Positions 10,373 to 21,707 of a DNA stretch of 64,000 bases are shown piece by piece. The notes under the pieces are model-generated. The model saw only the letters and a program-made list of their open reading frames with translations, was not told the origin of the DNA and ran no database searches. This DNA is from Planctomycetota bacterium (GTDB taxonomy: Bacteria; Planctomycetota; Planctomycetia; Pirellulales; Pirellulaceae). Positions within the stretch are counted from its first letter, which is position 1; the number at the start of each line of letters is the position of its first letter. A program made the position numbers and the translations under genes. The stretch is from assembly GCA_016872725.1 (NCBI GenBank), contig VGZC01000012.1, forward strand, positions 44,022 through 108,021, written 5' to 3'.

Positions 10373-10716
10373 AGGGCGCCAAGGAAACTCCGAAATGGCG
10401 TCGCGCCTCATCCACGGGCGATCGACCCGGCGGTTTCCAAGCGCGATTCGGCGCGGCCGTTCGTGAAACCCGAAGCCGAGCGTTGCGAGCCGCCAGGCTC
10501 GCGAGGCGGAGGCGAGGGGACGCCGCTCCGAAACGTCCCGCGATCGAGCGTCGGCGTGGTTCATGGCGGAGTGTCGCGAACCGTCGTTCCCGCCCGACCT
10601 CCCCCCTTGACCGTCCCGGCCGTCGACCGAATAATCCGAGGGATTCAGCGAGACCGAGTCTCATTATCAGAAAGCACGCCGCTGCGATGCGGTCTTCCTC
10701 AAGGGAGGTTCGAATC
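10373..10716 (+). other. Intergenic region upstream of the DUF1559 gene
   Basis: About 340 bases without a convincing gene. It contains the promoter at 10607-10635 and a clear ribosome-binding site AAGGGAGG at 10701-10708, eight bases before the ATG at 10717. Confidence 0.6.
10607..10635 (+). promoter_or_regulatory. Sigma-70-like promoter of the DUF1559 gene
   Basis: TTGACC (10607-10612) and AATAAT (10630-10635) are separated by exactly 17 bases. Predicted transcription start is near 10642, about 75 bases before the gene start. This is a near-consensus pair in GC-rich surroundings. Confidence 0.6.
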
Positions 10717-11826
10717 ATGCGATGGGTCGAGTGTCGTCCGGGGTCGGGGTCGGGGTTGGGGTTGGGGTTGGGGCTGGGGTCGGGGTCCGGAGACGGGAGC
10801 GAACGGGCGCGGGCGAACGGCGACCGCCGGTGGGGTCGGCCCGCCTTTACGCTCGTCGAATTGCTCGTCGTGATCGCGATCATCGGCGTACTGGTCGCCC
10901 TCCTCCTCCCCGCCGTGCAGTCGGCCCGCGAGGCGGCTCGGCGCATGGCCTGCTCCAACAACCTCCGGCAACTCGGCATCGCGCTCGCCAACCGCGAGTC
11001 GGCCTTGCGTACGTTTCCGGCGAGTTGGACGCTGCCGGCCGACGGTTCGGGAGACGGATGGTCCGCGCCGGCGCAGATCCTTCCCTATGTCGAGGAAACG
11101 AATTACGCCGACCGCATCGACCTGAACCGAGGCTACGCGGGCCAAACGTTCACCGAGAGCGGAGGCAATGTGATCGTGCTGAGTTCGTATCGGGTGAACG
11201 TGTTGGTCTGTCCGTCGGAGACGCGGGACGAGGCGCGCAGGGACAGCGGCAAGCCTGTTCATTTCCCGTTGAATTACGGCGCCAATGTCGGAACCTGGTT
11301 CGTCTATGATCCCCGGCGTCCGGGCCAGGGCCAGGGGGCGTTCGAGCCGGCCCGCGAATCGACGCCGGCTCAGATCACGGACGGGCTGAGCAACACGGTG
11401 GCGTTCGCGGAAGTGAAGGCGTACACCGCCTACTTCCGCAATGCGGCCCTCACCGATCCGCCGCCGCCCACCTCCGCCGGACTGTGCGCGCTCGGCGGTC
11501 AGTTCAAGACGAACTCGGGGCACACGGAGTGGGTTGACGGCCGTTGTCATCAGTCGGCGGTCACCGGTTTGTTTCCGCCCAACACGGCCTGCCGCTGCGC
11601 GATCGGCGGGCAGCCGTTCGACGTCGACTGGACGAACCAACAGGAAGGCAAATCGGCCACCGTCCCGACGTTCGCGTCGGTGACGTCCCGCAGCTACCAT
11701 CCGCAGGGTGTCGAGGTCGTCTTTCTGGACGGCTCCACGCATTTTGTCGCCAACACGATCGACCCCCGCGCCTGGCAGGCTCGATTCACGCGGAGCGGCG
11801 GCGAGGTCGCCGAGCCTTTACCGTGA
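10717..11826 (+). CDS. DUF1559 protein with type II-secretion/prepilin-like N-terminus
   Basis: 369 aa. The [20 protein letters not shown] segment (about residues 43-62) is the prepilin-type cleavage/methylation helix, followed by the planctomycete DUF1559 signature [20 protein letters not shown] and, near the C-terminus, the conserved H-x-DG type stretch [12 protein letters not shown]. These pseudopilin-like proteins are hugely expanded in Planctomycetota; their role is not settled. Unusually, about 40 residues precede the helix, including a Gly-Ser/Gly-Leu run encoded by a G-rich hexamer repeat. The ATG at 10717 has a strong ribosome-binding site and a promoter upstream. Confidence 0.9.
   Translation: MRWVECRPGSGSGLGLGLGLGSGSGDGSERARANGDRRWGRPAFTLVELLVVIAIIGVLVALLLPAVQSAREAARRMACSNNLRQLGIALANRESALRTFPASWTLPADGSGDGWSAPAQILPYVEETNYADRIDLNRGYAGQTFTESGGNVIVLSSYRVNVLVCPSETRDEARRDSGKPVHFPLNYGANVGTWFVYDPRRPGQGQGAFEPARESTPAQITDGLSNTVAFAEVKAYTAYFRNAALTDPPPPTSAGLCALGGQFKTNSGHTEWVDGRCHQSAVTGLFPPNTACRCAIGGQPFDVDWTNQQEGKSATVPTFASVTSRSYHPQGVEVVFLDGSTHFVANTIDPRAWQARFTRSGGEVAEPLP
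10740..10787 (+). repeat. Eight G-rich hexamer repeats (GGGGTC/GGGGTT/GGGGCT)
   Basis: Eight consecutive hexamers, each beginning GGGG, lie inside the coding sequence of the DUF1559 protein and encode alternating Gly-Ser and Gly-Leu. The hexamer unit keeps the frame when copies are gained or lost. Runs of GGGG at this spacing can form G-quadruplexes. Confidence 0.9.
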
Positions 11827-11881
11827 CGGCTCAACGTCACGGAGCGGCCTGATTCCGCGCGGGCTCGTGTCCGTGTCTCAA

Positions 11882-11924
11882 GAAACGTATACCGACTGGC
11901 AAGTTGCCAGCCGGTATACGTTTC
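11882..11924. terminator. Near-perfect 43-base palindrome between convergent genes
   Basis: Arms of 21 bases (GAAACGTATACCGACTGGCAA and its complement with one mismatch) are separated by a single base. It sits between the ends of the DUF1559 gene and the convergent lipoprotein gene, where a bidirectional terminator is expected. No U-tract follows on either strand, so factor-independent termination is not certain. Confidence 0.5.
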
Positions 11925-11993
11925 AGGCGTCGCATGCCTCGAAGACACAGGCCCGACCGCAGGAGCGGTTCGGGCGATTCGAACGGTGGCCGA

Positions 11994-12566
11994 TCAGAAC
12001 GGAGCACTCGCTCCGCTGTCGACGTCGCCGACCATATGGAAGTGGTTGTGGTCGACATAGATCACTTCGGATGCCTCGGCGTCTTGCACGGTGTACGGGA
12101 CGGGCCAGCCGACGCGCGTGGTTTCCGAGTAGTAGATCGTGCACTTGTAGTGGGCATGGTGGAGCTGCGCGGGGCCGATGAGCGGGATGAAGCGCGGCGG
12201 ATCGACGTAGTCGGCGATCTTGTCCTTCACAATCCGCACGTTGGACCGCTGTACTTCGTGGAGGAACGGGAGTCCCCCTTGCACGGGCTTGGCCCGTTCG
12301 AGCGCGCGAACCACTTCATCGTCGCTCGGCGGATCGAGGGCGACGGCCGGGCCGCCCGCCGTGATCGGACCGAGGATGGGGGCACGGGCGTACCGCTCGT
12401 GGTCCCAGGCCTCGTCCTCTTCCGACTTCTGGAAATAGGGACTGACCGGGATCGGTACGCCGAAAAACCCGAGATCCGGTCCCGACGTGATGCCAACGCA
12501 TCCAGAGCTCAACGTGGCGATCGCCACGAGCGCGAAACCGCGCAGAGCTGGAATCCTGTACGCCAT
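11994..12566 (-). CDS. Predicted lipoprotein of unknown function
   Basis: 190 aa. A signal peptide (FALVAIATLSSGC) ends in a lipobox with Cys at about residue 23, so the protein should be lipid-anchored. The C-terminal half carries a His- and Tyr-rich region (LHHAHYKCTIYYSETT and VIYVDHNHFHMVG) that could bind metal; this is only a suggestion. I do not recognise a named family. ATG 12566 has AGGA six bases upstream. The gene is monocistronic, convergent with the DUF1559 gene and downstream of the terminator that follows the BON-domain gene. Confidence 0.75.
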   Translation of the reverse strand: MAYRIPALRGFALVAIATLSSGCVGITSGPDLGFFGVPIPVSPYFQKSEEDEAWDHERYARAPILGPITAGGPAVALDPPSDDEVVRALERAKPVQGGLPFLHEVQRSNVRIVKDKIADYVDPPRFIPLIGPAQLHHAHYKCTIYYSETTRVGWPVPYTVQDAEASEVIYVDHNHFHMVGDVDSGASAPF

Positions 12567-12801
12567 GGGTAATCCTCGATCGTTGCGACGCCCATCCTGC
12601 GGCGGCCAAGGCGTTGACAGCTCGCCGCGATTTCCTCCGCAGGGACAATCCTAGTTATCGTGTGGGTTTGGGCAGAACTTGCGGGATTTTCCGGAAGTAC
12701 CGAAAAAAGCGGAAAAAGCGATCGACTCGAACGGGCCCCCGGACCTTCGGCGACATCGCGGACGATGCCCGCGCCGAGGCATCCGGACGGACAAGAACGC
12801 A

Positions 12802-12831
12802 AAACGCCCCCGTGCGACAACGGGGGCGTTT
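12802..12831 (-). terminator. Intrinsic terminator after the BON-domain gene
   Basis: An 11-bp perfect stem (AAACGCCCCCG with CGGGGGCGTTT) and an 8-base loop, followed on the minus strand by TTTT. It lies about 37 bases beyond the stop of the gene ending at 12868. Confidence 0.75.
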
Positions 12832-12867
12832 CGTGCTCGTTCGCCGCGTTTGCGGAGGGTCCTCCGA

Positions 12868-14061
12868 CTACCTCGACTTGAAGTCGAGTTGCCACCAACC
12901 GTCATCCCATTCCAGCGTGACCTTGCGCCAGCCGAGGGGGACTTGGGGGTATGGGTAGAACGGACCGATGTAGGGCCAGGCGGTCGGCGAATACTGGCGG
13001 GGATAGGTTACCGCCGCGTAGTTCGGATAGGCCGCGTAGCTCGGCCACGCATACGACGGCATTTGCGGGTGGTCGTAGCGGACCTGGGCGACGCCGACCA
13101 TGCTGCCGTAATGAGCCGGAATGGGAGCCGCCTGCGGGAGGCCGGCTTGCGCCTGGGGCGCGGCGGGAATCGGCGCCGCCGGAGTCGGCTGGAGCGGCGC
13201 GGGTGACGCGGGTGTCGCGGGTGTCGGCTCCGGTTGGGGCGCGACCTGGGCGACCTCGGGGCTCGCCGCGCGTCGGCGGGTTGACATGTCGCTGGTCGAC
13301 GCGGGACGGACCTGCGCGGTCGTCGCCGATTCGATCTGGATCATGTCCACCACCTGATAGACGCCGGGCACGCGGCGGGCGACTTCGAGCGCCAGTTGCT
13401 TCTGTTCGGGCTGGGAGACGCGGCCTTCGAGCATCACGGAGCCTTCCTCGACTTTCATGTCGAGCCGGAATCCGTGCAGGTGGCCGCTCTGTTTGTACTG
13501 CTGCAGACGATCGAAGATCTGCTGGGCGATCTGGTCGTCGCTGATCCGCGGCGCGGCGGCCGGCTCGGATGTCGTGTTCGCCGAAGCGACCTGGACGGGC
13601 AACGGCGCGTCGGCCTCGATCGCGCGCCGCTCGACCGGCTGAGCATTCGGCCGTTTCGCAGCGGCCGTTTTCGAAACGGACGATTCGCGCGTGTCGCGGT
13701 GGGCGCCGAGCAAGTTCTTGGGGTTGAGTCGCGAGAGGCTGAAGCGGGGTGTTTCCTTTTCGCCGCCCTTCGCGTGTCCGTCGGCGACCCGCAGGTCATT
13801 GACGACCTGCTTGACGCCGGCCGTGCGCCGAGCGACATCCAAGGCCAGCTTCTGTTGCTGGGCATCGGACACGCGGCCCGTGAGCAGCACGGTGCCTTCC
13901 TCGACTTCCAGATCGATCTTGAAACCGCGCAGCTTGCCGGCCGACTGTTCGGCCTTCAGTTCCTGCACGATTTGCTGGGCGATTTGCTGATCGTCGGCTC
14001 GCACCCATGTTGGCGCGAAAGACGCCAGCGTGACCGCCAGGCCAACAAAGACTCGTCGCAT
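12868..14061 (-). CDS. Secreted protein with two BON domains
   Basis: 397 aa with a signal peptide (MRRVFVGLAVTLASFAPTW, cleaved near ADD). Two BON domains are evident at about residues 20-95 and 170-245, each with the pattern QQIxQxLxxxxxSGxLxGFxxDxxVEEGxVxLxGRVSxxxQxxLAxxVARRxxGVxxVV; they are probably an internal duplication. A Pro/Ala-rich linker and a Tyr/Pro-rich tail ending LGWRKVTLEWDDGWWQLDF follow. BON domains usually bind phospholipid or envelope components. The frame extends to 14166, but ATG 14061 has CAGGAGGGGG just upstream and begins the signal peptide. It is followed by an intrinsic terminator. Confidence 0.85.
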   Translation of the reverse strand: MRRVFVGLAVTLASFAPTWVRADDQQIAQQIVQELKAEQSAGKLRGFKIDLEVEEGTVLLTGRVSDAQQQKLALDVARRTAGVKQVVNDLRVADGHAKGGEKETPRFSLSRLNPKNLLGAHRDTRESSVSKTAAAKRPNAQPVERRAIEADAPLPVQVASANTTSEPAAAPRISDDQIAQQIFDRLQQYKQSGHLHGFRLDMKVEEGSVMLEGRVSQPEQKQLALEVARRVPGVYQVVDMIQIESATTAQVRPASTSDMSTRRRAASPEVAQVAPQPEPTPATPASPAPLQPTPAAPIPAAPQAQAGLPQAAPIPAHYGSMVGVAQVRYDHPQMPSYAWPSYAAYPNYAAVTYPRQYSPTAWPYIGPFYPYPQVPLGWRKVTLEWDDGWWQLDFKSR

Positions 14062-14525
14062 GGGTCCCCCTCCTGAGGTAATCTTCCGTACGCGCGCAGC
14101 TCGCTGACTTCGCGGATGCGCGGGACGCAACCGGTCCCGGATCCGACGCAGGGGCGAACGAAGCAAATGCGGGATGGTGTTGGGTGTGTCGCTGGATTCC
14201 GGACGCGCCCGTTCGAGCGCGATCTACAACATCATGCCACGCAGGAGGGAGGAGTTCGGCGGGCGACAAGCCCGCGGCCGAATGCTGTTGGTTGCGGAAG
14301 GCCCCCCTGCGCAACCGAGGTCGTCCATGGGACGCCCGATATTACTTGTCGGTCGGATCGACTCGCGAATGGTAGGTTTTTTTGGATTTTGCCGATCCAA
14401 CCGGTTCCACCTCGCATGCCGACTGTGCCGGAAGCCCCATGTGGAGCGTTCCGGCGGGACGAAGGGCCTCATCGGCTCGAAACTTCCGCCTCGGCGACGA
14501 TCCTCCGAACGCGCCGCGCGCCCGA
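14062..14525. other. Intergenic region without a supported gene
   Basis: About 460 bases. Open frames here lack coding character. It should contain the promoter of the BON-domain gene; a short hairpin (GCGGGC-gacaa-GCCCGC, 14259-14275) and an isolated T-run at 14375-14381 are the only structures I see. Confidence 0.5.
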
Positions 14526-14795
14526 TTACGCGGTGAAGTAGGCCTCGCGCGAACGGCCGTCGCACGTCGCGGCGATCGCGAGCCCGGCGTATGCGACCGC
14601 GCCGCAGATCCACGACGCGTCTTGGTGGGCGAGCGTGACGATCGTCATCCCGCCGATCCCGACGAGGCAGGCGGTGAAGAGACGTTGGAATCCGAGTTGG
14701 CGGGTCTGGTCGGCGCAGCGAACGCCGACCACCATGGCGGCGAACCCAATGCCCGCCAACGAGGCGGATGCGATGAGGGTGAATGCGGGGGTCAT
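14526..14795 (-). CDS. Small hydrophobic membrane protein, unknown function
   Basis: 89 aa, almost entirely hydrophobic, with three likely transmembrane helices (FTLIASASLAGIGFAAMVVG, LFTACLVGIGGMTIVTLA and WICGAVAYAGLAIAA). ATG 14795 is preferred over an in-frame GTG at 14801. It begins 16 bases after the stop of the TlpA-type gene on the same strand, so the two are probably co-transcribed. No family is recognised. Confidence 0.55.
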   Translation of the reverse strand: MTPAFTLIASASLAGIGFAAMVVGVRCADQTRQLGFQRLFTACLVGIGGMTIVTLAHQDASWICGAVAYAGLAIAATCDGRSREAYFTA

Positions 14796-14811
14796 GGCCA
14801 CCGTGCGGGGG

Positions 14812-16704
14812 CTATTTCAGCAGTTTCTCGATCTGTTTCTCGACATCGCTCGAATGGGCGTTGCGCTGGACCATGCGCCCCCCTCGGTCGATGACGAACA
14901 TCGCGGGCAATGTGAGGATACCCATGTCGTTGGCCAGGGGGCCGTCGAGCCCTTCGGCATCGCGGATATGCGGGTAGGTCGCCCGGTTCGCGCGGAGAAA
15001 CGCGCGCAGGGCCTCGGTGTCGGTGTCCAGGTTGACGCCCACGACGACGAGTCCGGCCTTGGCGTATCTGGAGCTGAGCGCGGCGAGCGTCGCGAGGTCT
15101 TGTTTGCACGGCTCGCACCACGTCGCCCAGTAATGGACGATGACCGTCTTACCTTTGAGCGCGGTGATGTCGAACGGTTTGCCGTCGAGCGTGGCGCCCT
15201 TGAGCTGGAACGGTTTGCCGACCGACGCGAGTCGCCGCTGGGCTCCCGCCGCCTTGGGCGCCGCCGCCGCCTTGGGGAACTCGCCGGTGATCCGAGCGTA
15301 CCATTCCCCGGCCTTCGATTCCTCGCCGGAGAATTCGTGGGCCATCGCGATCTGCAGCATGGCTTCGGCCGCGTCGGAGCTCTTGGGATAGGCCTTGACG
15401 AACGACTCGAGTTTCCCGAGCCAGGCTTCCTGCACCTTCGCGAAATCGGCGTCCGGGGCCTGGATGTCATGGGCGTACTGGGCCATCAGGTGGCGGTAGG
15501 ACGCGTACGCGATCAGGTCTTCGTCGGCCTTGTCGGCGGTGAGCCGGCCTACGAGTCGGTCGAGCCGTTCGAGGCCCGCGGGATAGGCGTTGGTCTGAAC
15601 GGCCGCGCTGACCGAATCGGCGAACTGGCGATACCAGACGGCCCGTTCCTCGTCCTTCGGCGCCGACTGGGCGAGTTTCTCGAGCAGGTCGGCCCGTTCG
15701 GCGTGCAGTTTCGCGGCCGTTTCCTTGTCGGCGTTCGCCAGCTTCTGATCGATGGAGTCGAGGCTCGTGATCAACTGCTGCGCCGATTCGCTCGGCGCCC
15801 CATCCACCGTGGGCGTCCTGGTGGTCATCGACGCGAAGAAGAAACTGCTGATCTCGCCTTCCACCAGCGACGCGGGGAGATCGATGAGCCGCCAGCAGTC
15901 GCCCGCGCGGACGAGCGCGCCGATCGGAACCTGCGCGTTCTTGCCGTTCGTTTCGACGACCGCCGAGACGCTGTCATACAGATAAACGTCGCGCGCGTTG
16001 CCGTCCGTCCCGGCGGCGATGACTCCGGGGCGGCCTCCTCCGAAAAAGACCCATTCCGAATCGCTCGAAACGCCTTCGGGCTTTCGGCTGAGCTGCTCGA
16101 AGTCGGCCGTCGATTGGGCCACTTTCCTGCGGATTTCCTCGGTCCGCGCCGCGCCCAGACCGACCCCGTCAAGCTCTTCGGTCGTGATCAGCAGCCTCTG
16201 AAATCGCGACGCGTCCCGCGTACGAAGCGCGGCGACCACCTCGGCCGTCACCTCCTCGGCCGATATCACCTTCCACCGGTCGACGCGGCCGTCCTCGTCG
16301 GCGTCGACGGCCCAGCGCGTGCCGGCCGAACCAAGCCACCGGTATTCGTCGGCCTTCCCGTTGAAATCCCCGTCGATGTCCCGGTAGACCTCGACGGCAT
16401 TCTTGTAGTAGCACCACCGGTCGACCTTGTTGTCGCCATTCGAATCCTGGAACCGGCGCAGGACCTGTCCCGCCGGATTCCGCACCACCCAGCTCGTCGC
16501 CGTCCCCTCGGTTTCCGCATCCAGAGCGCATTTCGCGAGCTCGTCGGCGGACGGCCGATCGTAGTCGACGTCGGCGACCTGGATCGGCGTCAATTGCATG
16601 GCGAACTCGATCGTGGGCTTTTCGGCGCGGGCCGTTTCGAAACCGGCCACGAGGACCCATCCCAGGGCGATCCCCAGCGGCACGCGGGCGGAACGGAGTG
16701 GCAT
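14812..16704 (-). CDS. TlpA-family thioredoxin-like periplasmic protein
   Basis: 630 aa, about four times the length of a simple TlpA. A signal peptide starts at MPLRSARVPLGIALGWVLVA. The N-terminal part contains Asp-rich EF-hand-like stretches (DSNGDNKVDRW, DIDGDFNGKADEY, DADEDGRVDRW), the middle is helical, and the C-terminal ~150 residues form a thioredoxin fold with GKTVIVHYWATWCEPCKQD, catalytic Cys-Glu-Pro-Cys at about residues 530-533, and the cis-Pro segment LTLPAMFVIDRGG. It probably reduces disulfides outside the cytoplasm. The frame runs to 16803 through a 15-base triplicate, but ATG 16704 has AGGA seven bases upstream and starts the signal peptide. Confidence 0.88.
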   Translation of the reverse strand: MPLRSARVPLGIALGWVLVAGFETARAEKPTIEFAMQLTPIQVADVDYDRPSADELAKCALDAETEGTATSWVVRNPAGQVLRRFQDSNGDNKVDRWCYYKNAVEVYRDIDGDFNGKADEYRWLGSAGTRWAVDADEDGRVDRWKVISAEEVTAEVVAALRTRDASRFQRLLITTEELDGVGLGAARTEEIRRKVAQSTADFEQLSRKPEGVSSDSEWVFFGGGRPGVIAAGTDGNARDVYLYDSVSAVVETNGKNAQVPIGALVRAGDCWRLIDLPASLVEGEISSFFFASMTTRTPTVDGAPSESAQQLITSLDSIDQKLANADKETAAKLHAERADLLEKLAQSAPKDEERAVWYRQFADSVSAAVQTNAYPAGLERLDRLVGRLTADKADEDLIAYASYRHLMAQYAHDIQAPDADFAKVQEAWLGKLESFVKAYPKSSDAAEAMLQIAMAHEFSGEESKAGEWYARITGEFPKAAAAPKAAGAQRRLASVGKPFQLKGATLDGKPFDITALKGKTVIVHYWATWCEPCKQDLATLAALSSRYAKAGLVVVGVNLDTDTEALRAFLRANRATYPHIRDAEGLDGPLANDMGILTLPAMFVIDRGGRMVQRNAHSSDVEKQIEKLLK

Positions 16705-16738
16705 CGAGTAGTCCTGTCGCATCGCATGGCGTCCTTGT

Positions 16739-16783
16739 GCTGCGAGGTCTTGTGCTGCGAGGTCTTGGGCTGCGAGGTCCTTG
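16739..16783. repeat. Three tandem 15-base repeats
   Basis: Unit GCTGCGAGGTCTTGT, with the second and third copies changed at one to three bases. It lies just upstream of the start of the TlpA-type gene; if translated in that frame it would encode repeated LAAQD. Confidence 0.85.
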
Positions 16784-16996
16784 CGGTCGACCACTTGGTT
16801 CAAGCTGGCCGTTCCAAACGGCTCCCCGGCGATCCAATCAAAACGGAATCATGGAGCCGTGCGCCGCGGTCGATAGTAGATTATCCGGAAGAGGCCATCC
16901 GAGGCCATGGCACTTTTTTGAGGAATCGGCGTCGAGCAACACGCGTCTGAACGCCGTACCGCGCGGCGTCCGCCCATCGCGCGAGCGCGAGGGGCC

Positions 16997-17025
16997 TTGG
17001 AGCGGGTCGCGCGACGACTTAGAAT
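16997..17025 (+). promoter_or_regulatory. Probable promoter of the tRNA-Ile/tRNA-Ala unit
   Basis: TTGGAG (16997-17002) and TAGAAT (17020-17025) lie 17 bases apart, with the first tRNA starting about 86 bases downstream. The -10 box is good and the -35 box weak. Confidence 0.45.
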
Positions 17026-17111
17026 TACGACGGCTCGTTCGAACGTTCTGACGGATGATCGCGACCGAGCGGTTTTTTATAGGCGTTTTGAGCGGGATTT
17101 CGAATGAATGG

Positions 17112-17185
17112 GGGCGCATAGCTCAGTTGGTTAGAGCGCGTCGCTGATAACGACGAGGTCCGAAGTTCGACTCTTCGTGCGCCCA
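17112..17185 (+). tRNA. tRNA-Ile (anticodon GAT)
   Basis: 74 nt; the acceptor stem GGGCGCA pairs with TGCGCCC and the discriminator is A. The D arm is AGCTCAGTTGGTTAGAGC, the anticodon loop CTGATAA with anticodon GAT, and the T loop TTCGACT. CCA is not encoded. As in many rRNA spacers it is paired with tRNA-Ala(TGC), but here no 16S gene lies upstream. Confidence 0.97.
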
Positions 17186-17344
17186 CTCTCCTGGCATCAA
17201 CGCGTACCGACGCGATCGGCCTGGTCCGGTCGTGGCGGTCACCGTTCCGCGTGGCGAAAGGAATAGGTGGCGAATCGGGCTTTGGCGCGGGGCCCTTAGC
17301 TCTTGGGCCCAAGTTCGGGCTCGTTTTGGGATCGCAGCCAACCG

Positions 17345-17469
<125 letters not shown>

Positions 17470-17662
17470 GTCGAGGACGCCGCGCGACGGAACAGGAATC
17501 GCGAAACGGAGAGACGCGACGAGCGGATGAAAAAACGGGTCGGGGGGCGGAGGCCCCGTTGACGAGCGACGCCGACAGGAAGAGAATGGCCGCGTCGTTC
17601 AAGGAAAGGAGCGTTCGGAAGACGGAAGCGAAAAAAATGTCCCGGGATCGCTTGAAGGCCCG

Positions 17663-17691
17663 TTGACATGGATTCGCCGAGTCTGTAATCT
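17663..17691 (+). promoter_or_regulatory. Strong promoter directing 23S-5S transcription
   Basis: TTGACA (17663-17668), a spacer of exactly 17 bases, then TAATCT (17686-17691). This is the best sigma-70-type promoter in the window. It lies between tRNA-Ala and the 23S gene, giving an rRNA leader of roughly 585 bases. Confidence 0.75.
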
Positions 17692-17697
17692 TTGGGG

Positions 17698-18283
17698 CTT
17701 CCCGGTTGCCGAGTACGGATCGCTGGGTTTGCCGCGTGCGGATTGCTGAGTGCGGTGGCCTTCTGTGGCCGAGCGGACGCGCGATCGACGGGGAGTTCTC
17801 GCGAGCCAAGGGTTGAAATTCGGTTTGACGCGTTCGGGTTTGGCGCGGGCAAGGCGGATTTCTGCTCTTGCGAGCGGGCGAAGGCCTGTTGGGTCCTTCG
17901 CGGGATCTTTGACAATCAGGTTGCGGTAGATGGCATCTTAACCAGTGGAGCATGGCTCCGCTGTTAAGTTCCTAGTAGCGCCGATGGATCGTCGCCCTTC
18001 GGGGCGGCGGTTCTGGATAGAAGGAAGGCTATTGTTACTCGCGCCACCCTGCTGGACGCGATCGTTGGATCGCGGCGGGTGGCACAGTGGCTTGTCCGCG
18101 TCGGATCGATCGGCCGGATGGGGTTCCCTTGGGAATCGCGTTCGGCGGGCCGTTCGGCGCGGGACATCGGCACGGCCGCGGCCAACGCGGTCGTGCGGCT
18201 CTGGCGGGTTCGGCGGGTTCCTTTCGGCGGCGGAAGCCGGCGGAGGTCGCTTGTCGAGCATCGCGGGAGTCTTGGATATTGGT
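17698..18283 (+). other. Long 23S leader with hairpins and processing stem
   Basis: No protein gene is supported. It includes TTTGACAATC (17908-17917), resembling the conserved pre-23S leader element; a hairpin at 17937-17968 (CTTAA/TTAAG, CAG/CTG and GGAGC/GCTCC around ATG); a GTCGCCC-TTCG-GGGCGGC hairpin at about 17989-18006; and the 5' half of the processing stem (18272-18283), complementary to 21209-21220. Confidence 0.6.
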
Positions 18284-21208
<2,925 letters not shown>

Positions 21209-21255
21209 ATCAATATCCAATACTCTCCAGCTCAGTAGCCCCCGCGCTGCTCGGC

Positions 21256-21282
21256 GAACCACGTTCCCTAAGAACGCGGTTC
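21256..21282 (+). other. Hairpin in the 23S-5S spacer
   Basis: GAACCACGTTC and GAACGCGGTTC pair with one mismatch around a CCTAA loop. It may be an RNase processing signal between the mature 23S end and 5S. Confidence 0.5.
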
Positions 21283-21312
21283 GGCCATCTCCCGCAACCC
21301 GATCCCCGCCGA

Positions 21313-21360
21313 TTTTTTGGACCATTTTTTGGACCATTTTTTGGACCATTTTTTGGACCA
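21313..21360 (+). repeat. Four tandem 12-base repeats in the 23S-5S spacer
   Basis: Unit TTTTTTGGACCA repeated four times without change, ending 34 bases before 5S. In transcribed RNA this puts four U6 runs within the rRNA precursor. Confidence 0.95.
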
Positions 21361-21393
21361 AGGGCTCGAGGTCTTACCGCCTCGTGTCCTTCT

Positions 21394-21502
21394 TCCCGGT
21401 GAACATATCGGAAAGGTCACACCCGTTCCCATCCCGAACACGGCCGTTAAGCTTTCCGAGCCGATGATAGTGCCAACAGCGTGAAAGTAGGTATCGCCGG
21501 GA
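21394..21502 (+). rRNA. rrf: 5S ribosomal RNA
   Basis: About 109 nt. The conserved loop sequence CACACCCGTTCCCATCCCGA is followed by ACACGGCCGTTAAGC, and the ends TCCCGGTGA and TCGCCGGGA pair as helix I. It follows the 23S gene by 185 bases and is followed by a run of seven T and a strong terminator. Confidence 0.93.
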
Positions 21503-21519
21503 TTTTTTTGACCCATCGA

Positions 21520-21551
21520 GGGCGAGTGGCTTCGGCCACTCGCCCTTTTTT
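21520..21551 (+). terminator. Intrinsic terminator of the 23S-5S unit
   Basis: Perfect 11-bp stem GGGCGAGTGGC/GCCACTCGCCC closed by a TTCG tetraloop and followed by six T. Confidence 0.95.
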
Positions 21552-21652
21552 CGTGCGCCGTCGGATCGGACAGGACACCCAAGGTTCGAAGGTCCAGAAA
21601 GACGGAAATCGCGCGCAAAAAAACACCCGGACGACCGTCCGGTTTTGTCTGG

Positions 21653-21667
21653 TTTGCCTGTCTTGCC
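21653..21667 (+). promoter_or_regulatory. 15-base element shared upstream of both LExLExRxLLA giants (copy 1)
   Basis: TTTGCCTGTCTTGCC lies 40 bases before the start of the first giant gene. A 13-of-15 match (TTTGCCTATCTTACC) lies upstream of the second giant at 49524. It could be a shared promoter or regulator site; function is inferred from position alone. Confidence 0.35.
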
Positions 21668-21707
21668 ATGGGAGGCCCGTTTCCTTTTCGCACCGGAGTT
21701 CACGGTC

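Larger units (their letters stand above)
16705..17111. other. Divergent intergenic region between the TlpA-type gene and tRNA-Ile
   Basis: About 400 bases. It contains three copies of a 15-base repeat (16739-16783) and the likely tRNA promoter (16997-17025). No 16S rRNA sequence precedes the tRNA genes, and no protein gene is evident. Confidence 0.6.

Noticed and set aside
10740..10787. Telomere-like repeat
   Set aside because: Internal to a chromosome-like segment and inside a coding frame; no replicon end is suggested.
14116..14541. 141-codon plus-strand frame
   Set aside because: Compositionally unlike a protein, no ribosome-binding site or motif, and overlaps the end of the small membrane protein gene.
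16705..17111. 16S rRNA fragment upstream of the tRNAs
   Set aside because: None of the conserved 16S blocks (for example the anti-Shine-Dalgarno end CCTCCTTTCT) is present.
17937..17968. Riboswitch
   Set aside because: A simple hairpin in the 23S leader without any recognisable aptamer; rRNA processing fits better.
21313..21360. CRISPR array
   Set aside because: Contiguous 12-base units without spacers; the same applies to the 13- and 15-base repeats at 17418 and 16739. No cas genes seen.
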